DNA of 64,000 nt from Clostridiales bacterium (GCA_017569285.1 CP069419.1:2666001-2730000), one strand, 5' to 3'; numbered from the stretch's first letter, positions 33,562 to 43,984 are shown. A program made the numbers and translations. The notes: generated by a model from the sequence alone, not told the origin.

Positions 33562-34185
33562 ATGAATATCATCTTTCTGGGACCTCCCGGAGCGGGCAAG
33601 GGAACCCAGGCGCAGCGCATCTGCGACGCGCTGAAGATCCCCCAGATCTCCACGGGAGATATTCTCCGCCGCGCCATGAAGGAAGGCACGGAAACCGGAC
33701 TGAAGGCGAAGAGATTCATCGACGCCGGACAGCTGGTTCCCGATGACGTCATCATCGACATTGTCAAGGAACGCCTCCAGATGGATGACTGCAAAAACGG
33801 CTACATCCTGGACGGCTTCCCGCGGACGGTTCCCCAGGCGGAAGCCCTGGACACCTTCGCGACGATTGACAGCGTGATCGACCTGGACGTGGCCGACCAG
33901 GTGCTGGTGGACCGGCTGAGCGGACGGCGCGTCTGCCTGAAGTGCGGCGCGACCTACCATATCAGCATGCTGAACGGTGAGACCAAGTGCGCCAAATGCG
34001 GCGACGATCTCGTCCAGCGGAATGATGACAAGGCAGAAACCGTGCTGAACCGGCTGAAGGTATACCACGCCCAGACAGCGCCCCTGATCGGATATTACGA
34101 GCAGAAGGGCCTGCTGAAGAAGGTAGACGGAGCCCAGGGCCTGGAAAACACTTTTTCCGCGATTATGAAGGAACTGGGAGCTTAA
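33562..34185 (+). CDS. adk: Adenylate kinase, zinc-LID form
   Basis: 207 residues; converts AMP and ATP to two ADP. P-loop GPPGAGKGT (residues 8-16), TGDILRRAMKEGTETG and DGFPRTVPQAEAL are canonical. The LID carries four Cys (125, 128, 143, 146), the structural zinc site common in Gram-positives. At 207 residues it is slightly shorter than the ~215 usual. It lies in the standard secY-adk-map-infA order and is 2 bases from map. Confidence 0.97.
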   Translation: MNIIFLGPPGAGKGTQAQRICDALKIPQISTGDILRRAMKEGTETGLKAKRFIDAGQLVPDDVIIDIVKERLQMDDCKNGYILDGFPRTVPQAEALDTFATIDSVIDLDVADQVLVDRLSGRRVCLKCGATYHISMLNGETKCAKCGDDLVQRNDDKAETVLNRLKVYHAQTAPLIGYYEQKGLLKKVDGAQGLENTFSAIMKELGA

Positions 34186-34187
34186 GC

Positions 34188-34964
34188 ATGATCAGTCTGA
34201 AAAACCCGGGGCAGATTGCCAAAATGCGGGAAGCCGGAAAGATCCTGCGGGAAGTGGAAGACGAGGTGCGGGAACATATCCGCCCCGGCGTATCCACGGC
34301 CGAGCTGGACATCCTGGCGGAAAAGCTGATCCGGAAGAACGGTGCGATTCCGTCCTCCCTGCACTATGAGGGTTATCCGTGCTCCAACTGCGCCAGCATC
34401 AATGACGAGGTGGTGCACGGGATCCCCAGTGAACGGCGGATCCTGAAGGACGGCGACGTAGTCAGCATCGACTGCACGCTGGTGAAGGACGGCTGGCAGG
34501 CAGACTCCGCGTTTACCGCTGGGGTCGGTCCGATCAGCGAGGAAGCACAGAAGCTGATCCGGGTAACCGAGGAATGCTTCTGGGAAGGCATCCGGCAGTG
34601 CATTGCCGGAAACCGGCTGGGAGACGTCGGGCACGCGATTGACGCGCACGCCCGGAAAAACGGATTCAGCGTAATCCGGGAGTTTACCGGCCACGGAATC
34701 GGCAGGGAAATGCACGAAGACCCATCGGTATTCAACTTCGGGGACCCCGGCAGGGGACTCCGGCTCAGGCGCGGCATGACGATCGCGGTGGAGCCGATGA
34801 TTGCGATGGGCGACTGGCACCTGAGCATTGACGATGACGGATGGTGCGCCAGAACCGTGGACCACAGCATCTGTGCCCATTACGAGCACACGATCGCGAT
34901 CACGGAAGACGGCCTCCCCGAAATCCTGACGCTGCCCGGATTCAGCTGGGAGGCGGAAGCATGA
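34188..34964 (+). CDS. map: Methionine aminopeptidase type I
   Basis: 258 residues; removes the initiator Met from nascent proteins. The metal-binding set of the pita-bread fold is visible: Asp in SIDCTLVKDGWQADSAFTA (two Asp), His in FTGHGIGREMHE, Glu in IAVEPMIAMG and Glu in HYEHTIAITEDG. There is no N-terminal extension (type Ia). It overlaps the KOW gene by 4 bases. Confidence 0.97.
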   Translation: MISLKNPGQIAKMREAGKILREVEDEVREHIRPGVSTAELDILAEKLIRKNGAIPSSLHYEGYPCSNCASINDEVVHGIPSERRILKDGDVVSIDCTLVKDGWQADSAFTAGVGPISEEAQKLIRVTEECFWEGIRQCIAGNRLGDVGHAIDAHARKNGFSVIREFTGHGIGREMHEDPSVFNFGDPGRGLRLRRGMTIAVEPMIAMGDWHLSIDDDGWCARTVDHSICAHYEHTIAITEDGLPEILTLPGFSWEAEA

Positions 34965-35263
34965 AAGAACCGCTGAGCTTTGAAAAGGGCCGGGTGGTTC
35001 AGAGCACTCAGGGCCGCGACCGGGGAAACTTTTTCCTGGTAACGGAAGAAGCCGGAGAAGGACTGGTGATGATTGCCGACGGGGATTTACACCGCCTGGA
35101 TCATCCAAAGAGGAAGAAGACGAAACATCTTCGCGCGAAACCCGTTCTGATTGATTTCGGAACGATCCGCCCGGAAGGCGGAAAGGTGCAGGACAGCGAT
35201 ATCCGAAAGGCGCTGGAAGCACACGGATTCACGCGGGAACGCTCGCTGCGCAAGGAGGGCTGA
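34961..35263 (+). CDS. KOW-domain RNA-binding protein (L14e-like)
   Basis: A 100-residue basic protein. The N-terminal half has a KOW-like motif ([21 protein letters not shown]), as in the small L14e/L6e/L27e-like proteins that Clostridia carry between map and infA. A Lys/Arg-rich middle ([13 protein letters not shown]) fits RNA binding. It overlaps map (ATGA) and ends 4 bases before infA. The ribosomal or translation role is inferred from location; direct evidence for this family is thin. Confidence 0.8.
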   Translation: MKEPLSFEKGRVVQSTQGRDRGNFFLVTEEAGEGLVMIADGDLHRLDHPKRKKTKHLRAKPVLIDFGTIRPEGGKVQDSDIRKALEAHGFTRERSLRKEG

Positions 35264-35267
35264 TCTT

Positions 35268-35626
<359 letters not shown>

Positions 35627-35640
35627 GCAACACTGTACGG

Positions 35641-35672
35641 AAAGCGCCGGGACTTTGATCCCGGCGCTTTGC
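35641..35672 (+). terminator. Terminator of the S10-spc cluster
   Basis: Perfect stem AAAGCGCCGGGA / TCCCGGCGCTTT with a six-base loop; the 3' T content is modest (TTTGCTTT). Confidence 0.8.
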
Positions 35673-35701
35673 TTTACGAAAAAGCGGGTGTGTGGTAAAA
35701 T
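35673..35701 (+). promoter_or_regulatory. Promoter of the membrane protein-uvrC pair
   Basis: TTTACG (35673-35678), a 17-base spacer and TAAAAT (35696-35701), 25 bases before the start codon. Confidence 0.6.
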
Positions 35702-35725
35702 ATGTCCTGAACGGAGGTACAGGAG

Positions 35726-36205
35726 ATGTACAGGCGATACTCCCAGCGGAACGGCGACGGCCTTTCCCTGACGCAGATGAAACGGAACCGGATCAAGGAT
35801 ATTGTGATCCTGCTCCTGGCCGCAGCGGTGATCGCAATGGCGGTATTTATGATCCCCACCATCAAGGGGCAGAACGAGGAACGGGAAACCTACATCCACC
35901 GGTTCCAGATGGAAGCGGAGGAGGCCTCCCGGCAGACGAACAGCCTCAGCCGTACGGCCGGTGCGGATTCCGCATCGATCCTGGCGAAAATCCGGAGCAA
36001 CATATACGCGGTCAAAAAGCTGAACGAGCATTACGGCAGCCAGCACGGAGCCCCGCTGCTGGCCGAAGCGGACCTCCAGGAAATGGTCAACATGATCGAC
36101 CGGTACCTGGCCGCCCTGACGACCGGGACGACCACGGGTACCTACCAGACCGACCTGCAGGCCACGATTGACCAGATGATCGAAGTACTGGGCACGCTGG
36201 AATAA
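35726..36205 (+). CDS. Single-pass membrane protein of unknown function
   Basis: A 159-residue protein I do not recognise. A basic cytoplasmic head (MYRRYSQRNG.. KRNRIKD) precedes one hydrophobic helix (about 26-46: VILLLAAAVIAMAVFMI). An outside domain rich in Glu, Gln and Ala follows, with helix-forming heptad-like character (ETYIHRFQMEAEEASRQTNS) and a Thr/Gly stretch (TTGTTTGTYQ). The ATG follows GGAGG. It ends 2 bases before uvrC, so the two are co-transcribed; no functional link is evident. The topology suggests a small envelope-associated coiled-coil protein. Confidence 0.7.
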   Translation: MYRRYSQRNGDGLSLTQMKRNRIKDIVILLLAAAVIAMAVFMIPTIKGQNEERETYIHRFQMEAEEASRQTNSLSRTAGADSASILAKIRSNIYAVKKLNEHYGSQHGAPLLAEADLQEMVNMIDRYLAALTTGTTTGTYQTDLQATIDQMIEVLGTLE

Positions 36206-36207
36206 GC

Positions 36208-38055
36208 ATGAAAAACTGGGGAGAAAAGCTGGAAGAAAAAATACGGATGCTGCCGGATTCACCGGGCTGCTACCTGATGAAAAACCGGGAAGGCACCATC
36301 ATATACGTCGGAAAAGCTGTGAACCTGAAGAACCGGGTCCGCAGTTATTTTCGTGATACCGTCCATACGCCGAAGGTGGATGCGATGATCGCCCACATCG
36401 ACGATTTTGACATCCTGCTGTGCGAAACCAACCTCGAGGCGCTGATCCTCGAGTGCAACCTGATCAAACTGCATAAGCCCTACTACAACATCCTGCTGAA
36501 GGACGACAAGCATTATCCGTACCTGAAGGTGGATATGCGCCAGCCTTTTCCGCGGCTGGAGCTGTGCCGGAAGCTGGAACAGGACGGGGCGCGGTATTTC
36601 GGGCCGTACATCGGCGCCGGCGCGGTGCTCCAGGTGCTGGAGGCGGTCCGTGACGTTTTTCCGCTGCGATCCTGCCGGCAGGTTCTTCCGCCGAAGACGG
36701 AGAAGCGCCCCTGCGTGAACTATGATATCGGCCGTTGCATGGCGCCCTGCGCCGGGAAGTGCACGGAGGAACAGTACCGCACAATGATGGAGGGCGTGCT
36801 CCGCTTCCTGAACGGCGATTACGAGAGCGTGATCCGCAGCCTGCGGAAGGACATGGAAGGGGCGGCGGCCGCAATGCGCTATGAAAAGGCCGCGCGGATC
36901 CGCGACAAGATCAAAGACGTCGAAGGCATGATGGAACGCCAGATTGCCCTGCGGACCGACCGGAGCGAGCAGGACCTGATCGCGATTGCCCAGGACGGGC
37001 TGGATGCGATGATCCAGATCCTGTATATCCGGGGCGGGCGGATGATCGGCGGCGACCATTTTGCCCTGCCAAGGGAAGGCGGCGAAAAACCCGGCGACGT
37101 GATCGCATCCTTCATGACGCAGTATTATGAAGCCGCGGGCCTGATCCCGCGGAACGTGCTGTGCCAGGAGCTTCCGGAGGACGCCGCGGAACAGCTGGAA
37201 CAGTGGCTGCGGCAGAAGAAGGGCAGCGCCGTGACGGTGGCCACCCCGCAGCGCGGGGAAAAGCACGAGCTGGTGCTGCTGGCCGCCAAGAACGCGAAGG
37301 ACGCCCTGGAAAAGCGCAACGCGCGCCGGACGATCCGCGAGGAGCGGACGGTGGGAGCGGCGGAAAACCTTGGGAAGATCCTGGGGATGGACCGGTTCCC
37401 GCGGCGGATCGAGGGCTACGATATTTCCAACACCCAGGGCGAGCAGAGCGTTGCCGCCATGGTGGTGTTTATCGACGGCGAACCGGCGAAGAAGGAATAC
37501 CGCCATTTCCGCATCAAAACCGTGGAAGGCGCGAACGACTTTGAATCCCTGTACGAAACGCTGAGCCGCCGCTACGCGCACGCCGCGAAGGAGGTGCGGG
37601 AAGGAACGGAGGACGGGAAGTTTACCGACCTGCCGGACCTGATCCTGATCGACGGCGGCCCGCAGCAGCTGCGGTTTGCACGGCAGGCCATCCTGGACCA
37701 GGGACTGGAGCCGCCGGCCATGTTCGGCCTGGCGGAAAAGCGCGAGGAAATCTGGCTGCCGGACGCGCAGGAACCGATCCTGCTGGACCATCGGACACCG
37801 GAGCTGCAGCTGGTGCAGCGGGTGCGCGACGAGGCGCACCGGTTCGGCATCATCCACCACCGGACGCTGCGCGGCAAGGCCTCCATCCACTCCCAGCTGG
37901 AGGACATTCCGGGCATCGGCCCGGCCCGGCGGAAGGCGCTGCTGAAGGCCTTCGGCAGCCTGAAGGCCATCCGGCAGGCGAGCCGGGAGGAACTGCTGGC
38001 GGTGAAGGGAATGAACGCGGCGGCCGCGGACGCGGTGCTGAATGCCGGGAAGTGA
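36208..38055 (+). CDS. uvrC: Excinuclease ABC subunit C
   Basis: 615 residues. UvrC makes both incisions in nucleotide excision repair. The N-terminal GIY-YIG nuclease (GCYLMKNREGTIIYVGKAVNLKNRVRSYF, about 20-48), the Cys-rich region (PCVNYDIGRCMAPCAGKC), the UVR domain (about 205-240), the RNase-H-like C-terminal nuclease (IEGYDISNTQGEQSVAAMVVF; LILIDGGPQQL) and the final helix-hairpin-helix pair (IPGIGPARRKALLKAFGS) are all intact. uvrA and uvrB are elsewhere. Confidence 0.97.
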   Translation: MKNWGEKLEEKIRMLPDSPGCYLMKNREGTIIYVGKAVNLKNRVRSYFRDTVHTPKVDAMIAHIDDFDILLCETNLEALILECNLIKLHKPYYNILLKDDKHYPYLKVDMRQPFPRLELCRKLEQDGARYFGPYIGAGAVLQVLEAVRDVFPLRSCRQVLPPKTEKRPCVNYDIGRCMAPCAGKCTEEQYRTMMEGVLRFLNGDYESVIRSLRKDMEGAAAAMRYEKAARIRDKIKDVEGMMERQIALRTDRSEQDLIAIAQDGLDAMIQILYIRGGRMIGGDHFALPREGGEKPGDVIASFMTQYYEAAGLIPRNVLCQELPEDAAEQLEQWLRQKKGSAVTVATPQRGEKHELVLLAAKNAKDALEKRNARRTIREERTVGAAENLGKILGMDRFPRRIEGYDISNTQGEQSVAAMVVFIDGEPAKKEYRHFRIKTVEGANDFESLYETLSRRYAHAAKEVREGTEDGKFTDLPDLILIDGGPQQLRFARQAILDQGLEPPAMFGLAEKREEIWLPDAQEPILLDHRTPELQLVQRVRDEAHRFGIIHHRTLRGKASIHSQLEDIPGIGPARRKALLKAFGSLKAIRQASREELLAVKGMNAAAADAVLNAGK

Positions 38056-38066
38056 AAAACTCAGGC

Positions 38067-38095
38067 TTGCCACCGCTTCCTGTTCATGCGATAAT
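38067..38095 (+). promoter_or_regulatory. Promoter of the 38.1-kb gene pair
   Basis: TTGCCA (38067-38072), a 17-base spacer and GATAAT (38090-38095). Confidence 0.65.
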
Positions 38096-38151
38096 ATATT
38101 GTTGGCCCGGATTCAGCAGGAAACCGGGCGGACAGGAAGGACGGAGAACGT

Positions 38152-38445
38152 ATGGCGACCGCGCTTTGGGTGAAGACCATCCGGCACCACCGGACCGACA
38201 GGCAGGCGACCGTTCCGTGCACCCGGGGCGACGCGCACGGGGCGCTGCGGGAGGCCTGCCACGAACTGGACCTGCCGGAACCGATCTGGCTGGACAAGAA
38301 CGAGCGGGAATGGGAAGAATTCGGCATGACGCGGTTCCTGCCGGACGCCTTCTTTGAGACCGTACCGTTTGAGCGCATCGAGATTGAGTTTATCGATCCG
38401 GACGCGCCGAAAAAGAAGAACCGCGACCCGAGAAACGCATTCTGA
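38152..38445 (+). CDS. Small conserved-looking protein of unknown function
   Basis: A 97-residue protein without membrane segments or a recognised domain. It starts MATALWVKTIRHHRTDRQAT, has an aromatic/acidic middle (LPEPIWLDKNEREWEEF) and ends with a basic tail after acidic residues (IEFIDPDAPKKKNRDPRN). The codon use and the AAGGACGGAG ribosome-binding site are like those of its neighbours, so it is probably real. It lies 11 bases before the dipeptidase gene and shares its promoter. I cannot assign a function. Confidence 0.7.
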   Translation: MATALWVKTIRHHRTDRQATVPCTRGDAHGALREACHELDLPEPIWLDKNEREWEEFGMTRFLPDAFFETVPFERIEIEFIDPDAPKKKNRDPRNAF

Positions 38446-38456
38446 GGGAGATACGT

Positions 38457-39821
38457 ATGAATGAGACTGTGAGCCGCCTGCTGGACGCGTACCGGGCGGA
38501 ATTTACCGAAAAGCTGCGGGAATGGGTCCGGATCCCGTCGGTACAGGGAGAGGCAGAGGACGGAGCGCCCTTCGGGAAGGAAGTCCGCCATATGCTGGAC
38601 GCCGCCGAGGCGGACGCGAAGGCGATGGGCTTCCCGGTGCGGGATTTTGACGGATATGCCTGCGATATCACGCTGGGGGACCGGCCAGAGATGATCGCCG
38701 TGCTGGGCCACCTGGACGTGGTGCCGGCCGGGGACGGCTGGAATTATCCGCCCTTCGGCGCGGAAATGGACGGGACGCGGATCTACGGGCGGGGAACCAG
38801 CGATGACAAGGGCCCCGCGCTGGCGTCGCTGTACGCGATGCGCGCGATCCGCGAGGCGGGAATCCCGCTGAAGAAGAGCATCCGCCTGATCCTGGGCTGC
38901 AATGAGGAAACCGACTGGAAGGACATGGAGTGGTATTCCGCCCACGCGGAGATCCCCGCGGTCGGGTTCAGCCCGGACGCCTCCTTCCCGGTAATCAATA
39001 CGGAAAAGGCGATTATCCACCTGCGCTTTACCGCGCCGGAGACCGGCAGCGGCCTGCAGGTGGTCGAAATGTCCACGGGCGAACGCCCGAACGTCATCCC
39101 CGGGGAATGCACCGCCGTGGTGCGGGGCGGGGAGGAGCTGGCCGGGAAGGTCCGGACCTGGGGCCTGGAGAAGAACCTGCCGGTGAACGCAGAAGTAGTG
39201 CCGGAAGGCGTCCGCATCACCGCGGAAGGCATCCCGGGACACTCCGCTTATCCGGAAGGCCGGCGCAACGCGATCGGCATGATGATCTGCCTGCTGCGTG
39301 ACCTGGGGGCGGAAGGCCCGCTGAAGGTGCTGGCGGACGCCGTGGGGATGACCCATGACGGAAGCGGCCTCGGATGTGCCTGCAGCGACGAGGTCTCCGG
39401 ACCGCTGACCTGCAACATGGGCATCCTGCACCTGAAGGACGGCGCATGGACGGGCACGCTGGACATGCGCTGCCCGGTGAACGCGGACCTGCCCGCGCTG
39501 CGGGACGCTGCGAAGGCGCACCTGCCCGGGTTTGAGGTGGAAACGCTGGAGATGAAGCCGGCCCACCATGTGCCCGCGGACAGCGAGCTGGTGACCCAGC
39601 TGCTGGCAGCCTACGAGGAGGAGACCGGCCTGCCGGGCGAGACGATCGCCACCGGCGGCGGCACCTACGCGAAGGTGCTGAGCCAGGGCGTCGCCTTCGG
39701 CGCGACGTTCCCGGACGACGAGGACCTGGCGCACCAGGCCAATGAATACGCGGACATGGACCGCCTGGTCACCGCCGCGAAGATTTACGCGAATGCCCTG
39801 ATCCGGCTGGCCGGGGATTAA
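38457..39821 (+). CDS. PepV/Sapep-type M20 dipeptidase
   Basis: A 454-residue metal-dependent peptidase of the M20 family that cleaves dipeptides, typically with a broad N-terminal preference. The metal site is visible: His in VLGHLDVVPAGDGW, bridging Asp in GRGTSDDKGP, then the catalytic Glu region EETDWKDMEWY, and the C-terminal His in GGGTYAKVL..AHQANEY context. A lid domain (about 190-330) is inserted as usual. The length fits PepV (about 465). There is no signal peptide, so it is cytoplasmic. It is a probable peptide-nitrogen recycling enzyme. Confidence 0.9.
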   Translation: MNETVSRLLDAYRAEFTEKLREWVRIPSVQGEAEDGAPFGKEVRHMLDAAEADAKAMGFPVRDFDGYACDITLGDRPEMIAVLGHLDVVPAGDGWNYPPFGAEMDGTRIYGRGTSDDKGPALASLYAMRAIREAGIPLKKSIRLILGCNEETDWKDMEWYSAHAEIPAVGFSPDASFPVINTEKAIIHLRFTAPETGSGLQVVEMSTGERPNVIPGECTAVVRGGEELAGKVRTWGLEKNLPVNAEVVPEGVRITAEGIPGHSAYPEGRRNAIGMMICLLRDLGAEGPLKVLADAVGMTHDGSGLGCACSDEVSGPLTCNMGILHLKDGAWTGTLDMRCPVNADLPALRDAAKAHLPGFEVETLEMKPAHHVPADSELVTQLLAAYEEETGLPGETIATGGGTYAKVLSQGVAFGATFPDDEDLAHQANEYADMDRLVTAAKIYANALIRLAGD

Positions 39822-39853
39822 GAACGAACGAATCGGAATGAGGTAGACAGACC

Positions 39854-41461
39854 ATGATCACAGTAAGCAACGTATCCCTGACATTTGGCGGGCAGAAGCT
39901 TTTCTCCGGCGCCGACCTGAAGTTCCTGCCGGGCAACTGCTACGGCATCATCGGCGCGAACGGAGCCGGGAAATCCACGTTCCTGAAGATCCTGAGCGGC
40001 GAGCTGGAGCCGACCACCGGCTCGGTGACCATTCCGCCGAACGAGCGGATGAGCACCCTGAAGCAGGACCAGTTCATGTATGACGAGTATCCGGTGATGG
40101 ATACGGTGATCATGGGCAACCAGCGGCTGTACGACATCATGAAGGAAAAGGACGCGCTGTACGCCAAGCCGGATTTCAGCGAAGCGGACGGCGAGAAAGC
40201 CGCGGAGCTGGAAGGCGAGTTCGCCGAAATGGACGGCTGGAACGCGGAAAGCGACGCCGCGACGCTGCTGACCGGCCTGGGAATCCCCGCGGACGAGCAC
40301 TACACGCAGATGGCGGACCTGCAGGCGGGCGACAAGTTCAAGGTGCTGCTGGCGCAGGCGCTGTTCGGCAACCCGGACATCCTGCTGCTGGACGAACCGA
40401 CGAACAACCTGGACAACCGCTCCGTGGCGTGGCTGGAGGAGTTCCTGATGGATTTCCCCGGCACCCTGATCGTGGTGAGCCATGACCGGTGGTTCCTGAA
40501 CAACATCTGCACCCACATCGTGGATATCGACTACAACCAGGTGAAGCTGTACGTCGGCAACTATGACTTCTGGTATGAATCCAGCAAGATCATGCAGGCG
40601 CTGATGAACGACCAGAAAAAGCGCCGCGAGGACAAGATCCGCGAGCTGCAGGCCTTCATCCAGCGGTTCTCCAGCAACAAGTCGAAGGCGAAGCAGGCCA
40701 CCAGCCGCCGCAAGCTGCTGGACCAGCTGACCATCGAGCAGATGCCGGCTTCCAGCCGGCGGTATCCCTGGGTGAGCTTCACGCCCGACCGGGAAGCCGG
40801 CAAGGACATCCTGCAGGTGACCGGCCTGAACTACACACAGGACGGCGTGCAGCTGCTGAAGGACGTTTCCTTCCTGGTGACGAAGGGGCAGAAGATCGCC
40901 CTGGTCGGCAACGAGCAGGCGCAGACCGCGCTGTTCCGCATCCTGGCGGAGGAAATCCAGCCGGACAGCGGCACCGTGAAGTGGGGCGTGACGATCAGCA
41001 CCAGCTATTTCCCGAAGGACAACAGCAAGTACTTCGACGGCTGCGACATGACGATGATGCAGTGGTTTGCCCAGTACTCCCCGGAACAGCTGGAGACCTA
41101 CATGCGCGGCTTCCTTGGCCGGATGCTCTTCAGCGGAGACGACGTGTACAAGCCCGTGAACGTGCTGTCCGGCGGTGAGAAGGTCCGCTGCATGCTGAGC
41201 CGCATGATGCTCTCCGGTGCGAACTTCCTGATGCTGGACCAGCCGACCAACCACCTGGACCTGGAATCCATCACCGCCGTGAACAACGGCTTGATCAACT
41301 TCCCCGGCAACGTGATTTTCACGAGCCAGGACCACCAGTTCATCAGCACGGTGGCGGACCGGATCATCGAAATCCGGGATGACGGAACCATCGCCGACTA
41401 CCTGTGCAACTATGAGGAATACCTGGAGAAAGTCAAGGAAACGTTTGCGCCCATTAAGTAA
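39854..41461 (+). CDS. ABC-F protein (YbiT/YkpA-like) with one degenerate ATP site
   Basis: A 535-residue ribosome-associated ABC-F ATPase. The first domain has a good Walker A (GANGAGKS, 34-41) and DEPTNNLD, but its signature is LQAGD (156-160) instead of LSGGE. The second domain has a good signature LSGGE (438-442), but its Walker A reads GNEQAQTAL (near 351-359, without the Gly-Lys-Ser/Thr) and its Walker B Glu is Gln463 (MLDQPTNHLD). Because each ATP site pairs the Walker motifs of one domain with the signature of the other, one site is canonical and the other is degenerate in all three elements. A similar asymmetry may be family-wide, so this may be specialised rather than decayed. Confidence 0.85.
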   Translation: MITVSNVSLTFGGQKLFSGADLKFLPGNCYGIIGANGAGKSTFLKILSGELEPTTGSVTIPPNERMSTLKQDQFMYDEYPVMDTVIMGNQRLYDIMKEKDALYAKPDFSEADGEKAAELEGEFAEMDGWNAESDAATLLTGLGIPADEHYTQMADLQAGDKFKVLLAQALFGNPDILLLDEPTNNLDNRSVAWLEEFLMDFPGTLIVVSHDRWFLNNICTHIVDIDYNQVKLYVGNYDFWYESSKIMQALMNDQKKRREDKIRELQAFIQRFSSNKSKAKQATSRRKLLDQLTIEQMPASSRRYPWVSFTPDREAGKDILQVTGLNYTQDGVQLLKDVSFLVTKGQKIALVGNEQAQTALFRILAEEIQPDSGTVKWGVTISTSYFPKDNSKYFDGCDMTMMQWFAQYSPEQLETYMRGFLGRMLFSGDDVYKPVNVLSGGEKVRCMLSRMMLSGANFLMLDQPTNHLDLESITAVNNGLINFPGNVIFTSQDHQFISTVADRIIEIRDDGTIADYLCNYEEYLEKVKETFAPIK

Positions 41462-41473
41462 GTATGCTATACT
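41444..41473 (+). promoter_or_regulatory. Possible promoter of the cellobiose phosphorylase gene
   Basis: TTTGCG (41444-41449), an 18-base spacer and TATACT (41468-41473). Confidence 0.45.
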
Positions 41474-41539
41474 GCCCACATATGGCCGCCCGGTTGTCCG
41501 GTGCGTGCCGGACGAATGCATGGATGGAGGTAATTGCCC

Positions 41540-43984
41540 ATGAAGTTCGGTCATTTTGACGACAAAGCGCGGGAGTACGTGATTGAAACGCCCCGGACAC
41601 CGTATCCCTGGATCAACTACCTGGGATGTGAGAAGTTCTTCGGAATCATCAGCAACACCGCCGGCGGCTACTGCTTCTACCGCGACGCCCGCCTGCGCCG
41701 GATTACCCGGTACCGCTACAACAATATGCCGGTGGACAACGGCGGACGCTATTTCTACATCAATGACAACGGCACCGTCTGGAATCCCGGATGGAAGCCT
41801 GTGAAGACCGAGCTGGATGAGTATTCCTGCCGCCACGGCATGGGCTATACGATCATCACCGGCAAAAAGAACGGCCTGAAGGCGAGCCAGAAGAGCTTTG
41901 TTCCGATGGGCTTTGACGCGGAAGTGCACCAGGTTTCCCTGGCGAACGAAAGCGACAGCGCGAAGGACGTCATCCTGACCAGCTTTGTGGAGTTCTGCCT
42001 GTGGAACGCGCAGGACGACATGCTGAACTTCCAGCGCAACTTCTCCACCGGCGAGGTGGAGGTGGAGGACGGCGTGGTCTACCACAAGACCGAGTACCGC
42101 GAGCGCCGGAACCACTATTCCTTCTATGCCGTGAACGTGCCGGTGGACGGCTTCGACACGGACATGGAAACCTTCCTGGGCATGTACAACGGGTTTGACG
42201 CCCCTCAGGCCGTTTTCAGCGGAAAGATGGGCAATTCCGTCGCGTCCGGCTGGCAGCCCATGGCGGCGCACCAGATCAGGGTGCACCTGGAAAAGGGCGA
42301 GGAAAAGAAATTCAACTTCGTGCTGGGCTATGTGGAGCTCCCGGTCGAAGAGAAATGGGAAAAGAAGGGCATCATCAACAAGAAGCCCGCGAAGGCCATG
42401 CTGGCCCAGCTGTCTACGGACGAGCAGATCGACAAGGCCTTCAATGACCTGAAGGCGCACTGGGACAACCTGCTGAGCGCGTATGTGCTGAAGGCGTCCG
42501 AGGAGAAGCTGAACCGGATGGTGAACATCTGGAATCCCTACCAGTGCATGGTGACCTTCAACATGAGCCGGAGCACCTCCATGTTCGAGAGCGGCATCGG
42601 CCGCGGCATGGGCTTCCGCGATTCCAGCCAGGACCTGCTGGGCTTTGTGCACCAGATTCCGGAGCGCGCCCGCGAACGGATCCTGGACATCGCTGCGACC
42701 CAGTTCCGGGACGGCGGATGCTACCACCAGTACCAGCCCCTGACCAAGAAGGGCAACAACGACATCGGCGGCGGCTTCAACGATGACCCGCTGTGGCTGA
42801 TTGCCGGCACGGCTGCCTACATCAAGGAGACGGGCGATTTCGCCATCCTGGATGAGCCGACCCCCTATGACTGCAATCCGGATGACTGCGGCACGCTGCT
42901 GGAGCACCTGGAAGCGAGCTTCATGCACGTGGTGAACAACCGCGGACCGCACAAGCTGCCCCTGATCGGCCGCGCCGACTGGAACGACTGCCTGAACCTG
43001 AACTGCTATTCCGATACGCCGGATGAAAGCTTCCAGACCTTCTCGAACCCGAACGCGCCGGACGAGCGCGTGGCGGAATCCGTGCTGATTGCCGGCATGT
43101 TCGTCTCCATCGGGCCGGAGCTGGTGGCCATCGAGCGTATGAAGGGTGACAACGCCAAGGCCGATAAGTACCAGGCGGACATCAACGAGATGATCCAGGC
43201 CGTGGAAAAGGACGGCTGGGACGGCGAATGGTTCGTCCGCGCGTACGACGCCATGGGCCATAAGGTCGGCAGCAATGAGTGCGAGGAAGGCAAGATCTTC
43301 ATCGAATCCCAGGGCTACTGCGTGATGGCCGGTATCGGTGTGGAGAACGGCAAGGCGGAGAAGGCGCTGCAGAGCGTCCACGAGCGGCTGGAAACGAAGC
43401 ACGGCATCGTGCTGCAGCAGCCTGCCTACAGCGAGTACCACATCGAGCTGGGCGAAGTGAGCTCCTACCCGCCGGGATACAAGGAAAACGCCGGTATTTT
43501 CTGCCACAACAACCCGTGGATCATCGCCGCGGAGACTGTGGTGGGACACGGTGACCGGGCCTTCGATCTGTACAGCCGCATCGCTCCCGCCTGGCGCGAG
43601 GAGATTTCCGAGCTGCACAAGGTGGAGCCCTATGTGTACAGCCAGATGATCGCCGGCAAGGACGCGAAGAACTTCGGCCAGGCCAAGAACAGCTGGCTGA
43701 CCGGTACGGCCGCGTGGAACTTCTACGTGATCAGCAACTACATCCTGGGCATCAAGCCCGACTGGAACGGCCTGAAGATCGATCCGTGCATCCCGCACAC
43801 CTGGGACGGATATACGGTCAGCCGCCGGTTCCGCGGCGCGGTCTACGACGTGGAGATCAAAAACCCGAAGCACGTGTGCCGCGGCGTGAAGGAAGTCACC
43901 GTGGACGGAAAGAAGACGGAAGGCAATGTGCTGCCGGTCTTCGCCGACGGAAAGAACCACAAGGTGGAAGTCATCCTCGGATAA
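41540..43984 (+). CDS. cbpA: Cellobiose phosphorylase, GH94
   Basis: An 814-residue enzyme that splits cellobiose with phosphate into glucose 1-phosphate and glucose, saving one ATP per disaccharide. It resembles clostridial cellobiose phosphorylases from end to end ([72 protein letters not shown]). The general acid is Asp483 in [10 protein letters not shown]. There is no signal peptide, so it acts in the cytoplasm on imported disaccharide. The start at 41540 follows GGAGG by 9 bases. The convergent ABC sugar importer could supply its substrate; a terminator separates them. Confidence 0.94.
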   Translation: MKFGHFDDKAREYVIETPRTPYPWINYLGCEKFFGIISNTAGGYCFYRDARLRRITRYRYNNMPVDNGGRYFYINDNGTVWNPGWKPVKTELDEYSCRHGMGYTIITGKKNGLKASQKSFVPMGFDAEVHQVSLANESDSAKDVILTSFVEFCLWNAQDDMLNFQRNFSTGEVEVEDGVVYHKTEYRERRNHYSFYAVNVPVDGFDTDMETFLGMYNGFDAPQAVFSGKMGNSVASGWQPMAAHQIRVHLEKGEEKKFNFVLGYVELPVEEKWEKKGIINKKPAKAMLAQLSTDEQIDKAFNDLKAHWDNLLSAYVLKASEEKLNRMVNIWNPYQCMVTFNMSRSTSMFESGIGRGMGFRDSSQDLLGFVHQIPERARERILDIAATQFRDGGCYHQYQPLTKKGNNDIGGGFNDDPLWLIAGTAAYIKETGDFAILDEPTPYDCNPDDCGTLLEHLEASFMHVVNNRGPHKLPLIGRADWNDCLNLNCYSDTPDESFQTFSNPNAPDERVAESVLIAGMFVSIGPELVAIERMKGDNAKADKYQADINEMIQAVEKDGWDGEWFVRAYDAMGHKVGSNECEEGKIFIESQGYCVMAGIGVENGKAEKALQSVHERLETKHGIVLQQPAYSEYHIELGEVSSYPPGYKENAGIFCHNNPWIIAAETVVGHGDRAFDLYSRIAPAWREEISELHKVEPYVYSQMIAGKDAKNFGQAKNSWLTGTAAWNFYVISNYILGIKPDWNGLKIDPCIPHTWDGYTVSRRFRGAVYDVEIKNPKHVCRGVKEVTVDGKKTEGNVLPVFADGKNHKVEVILG

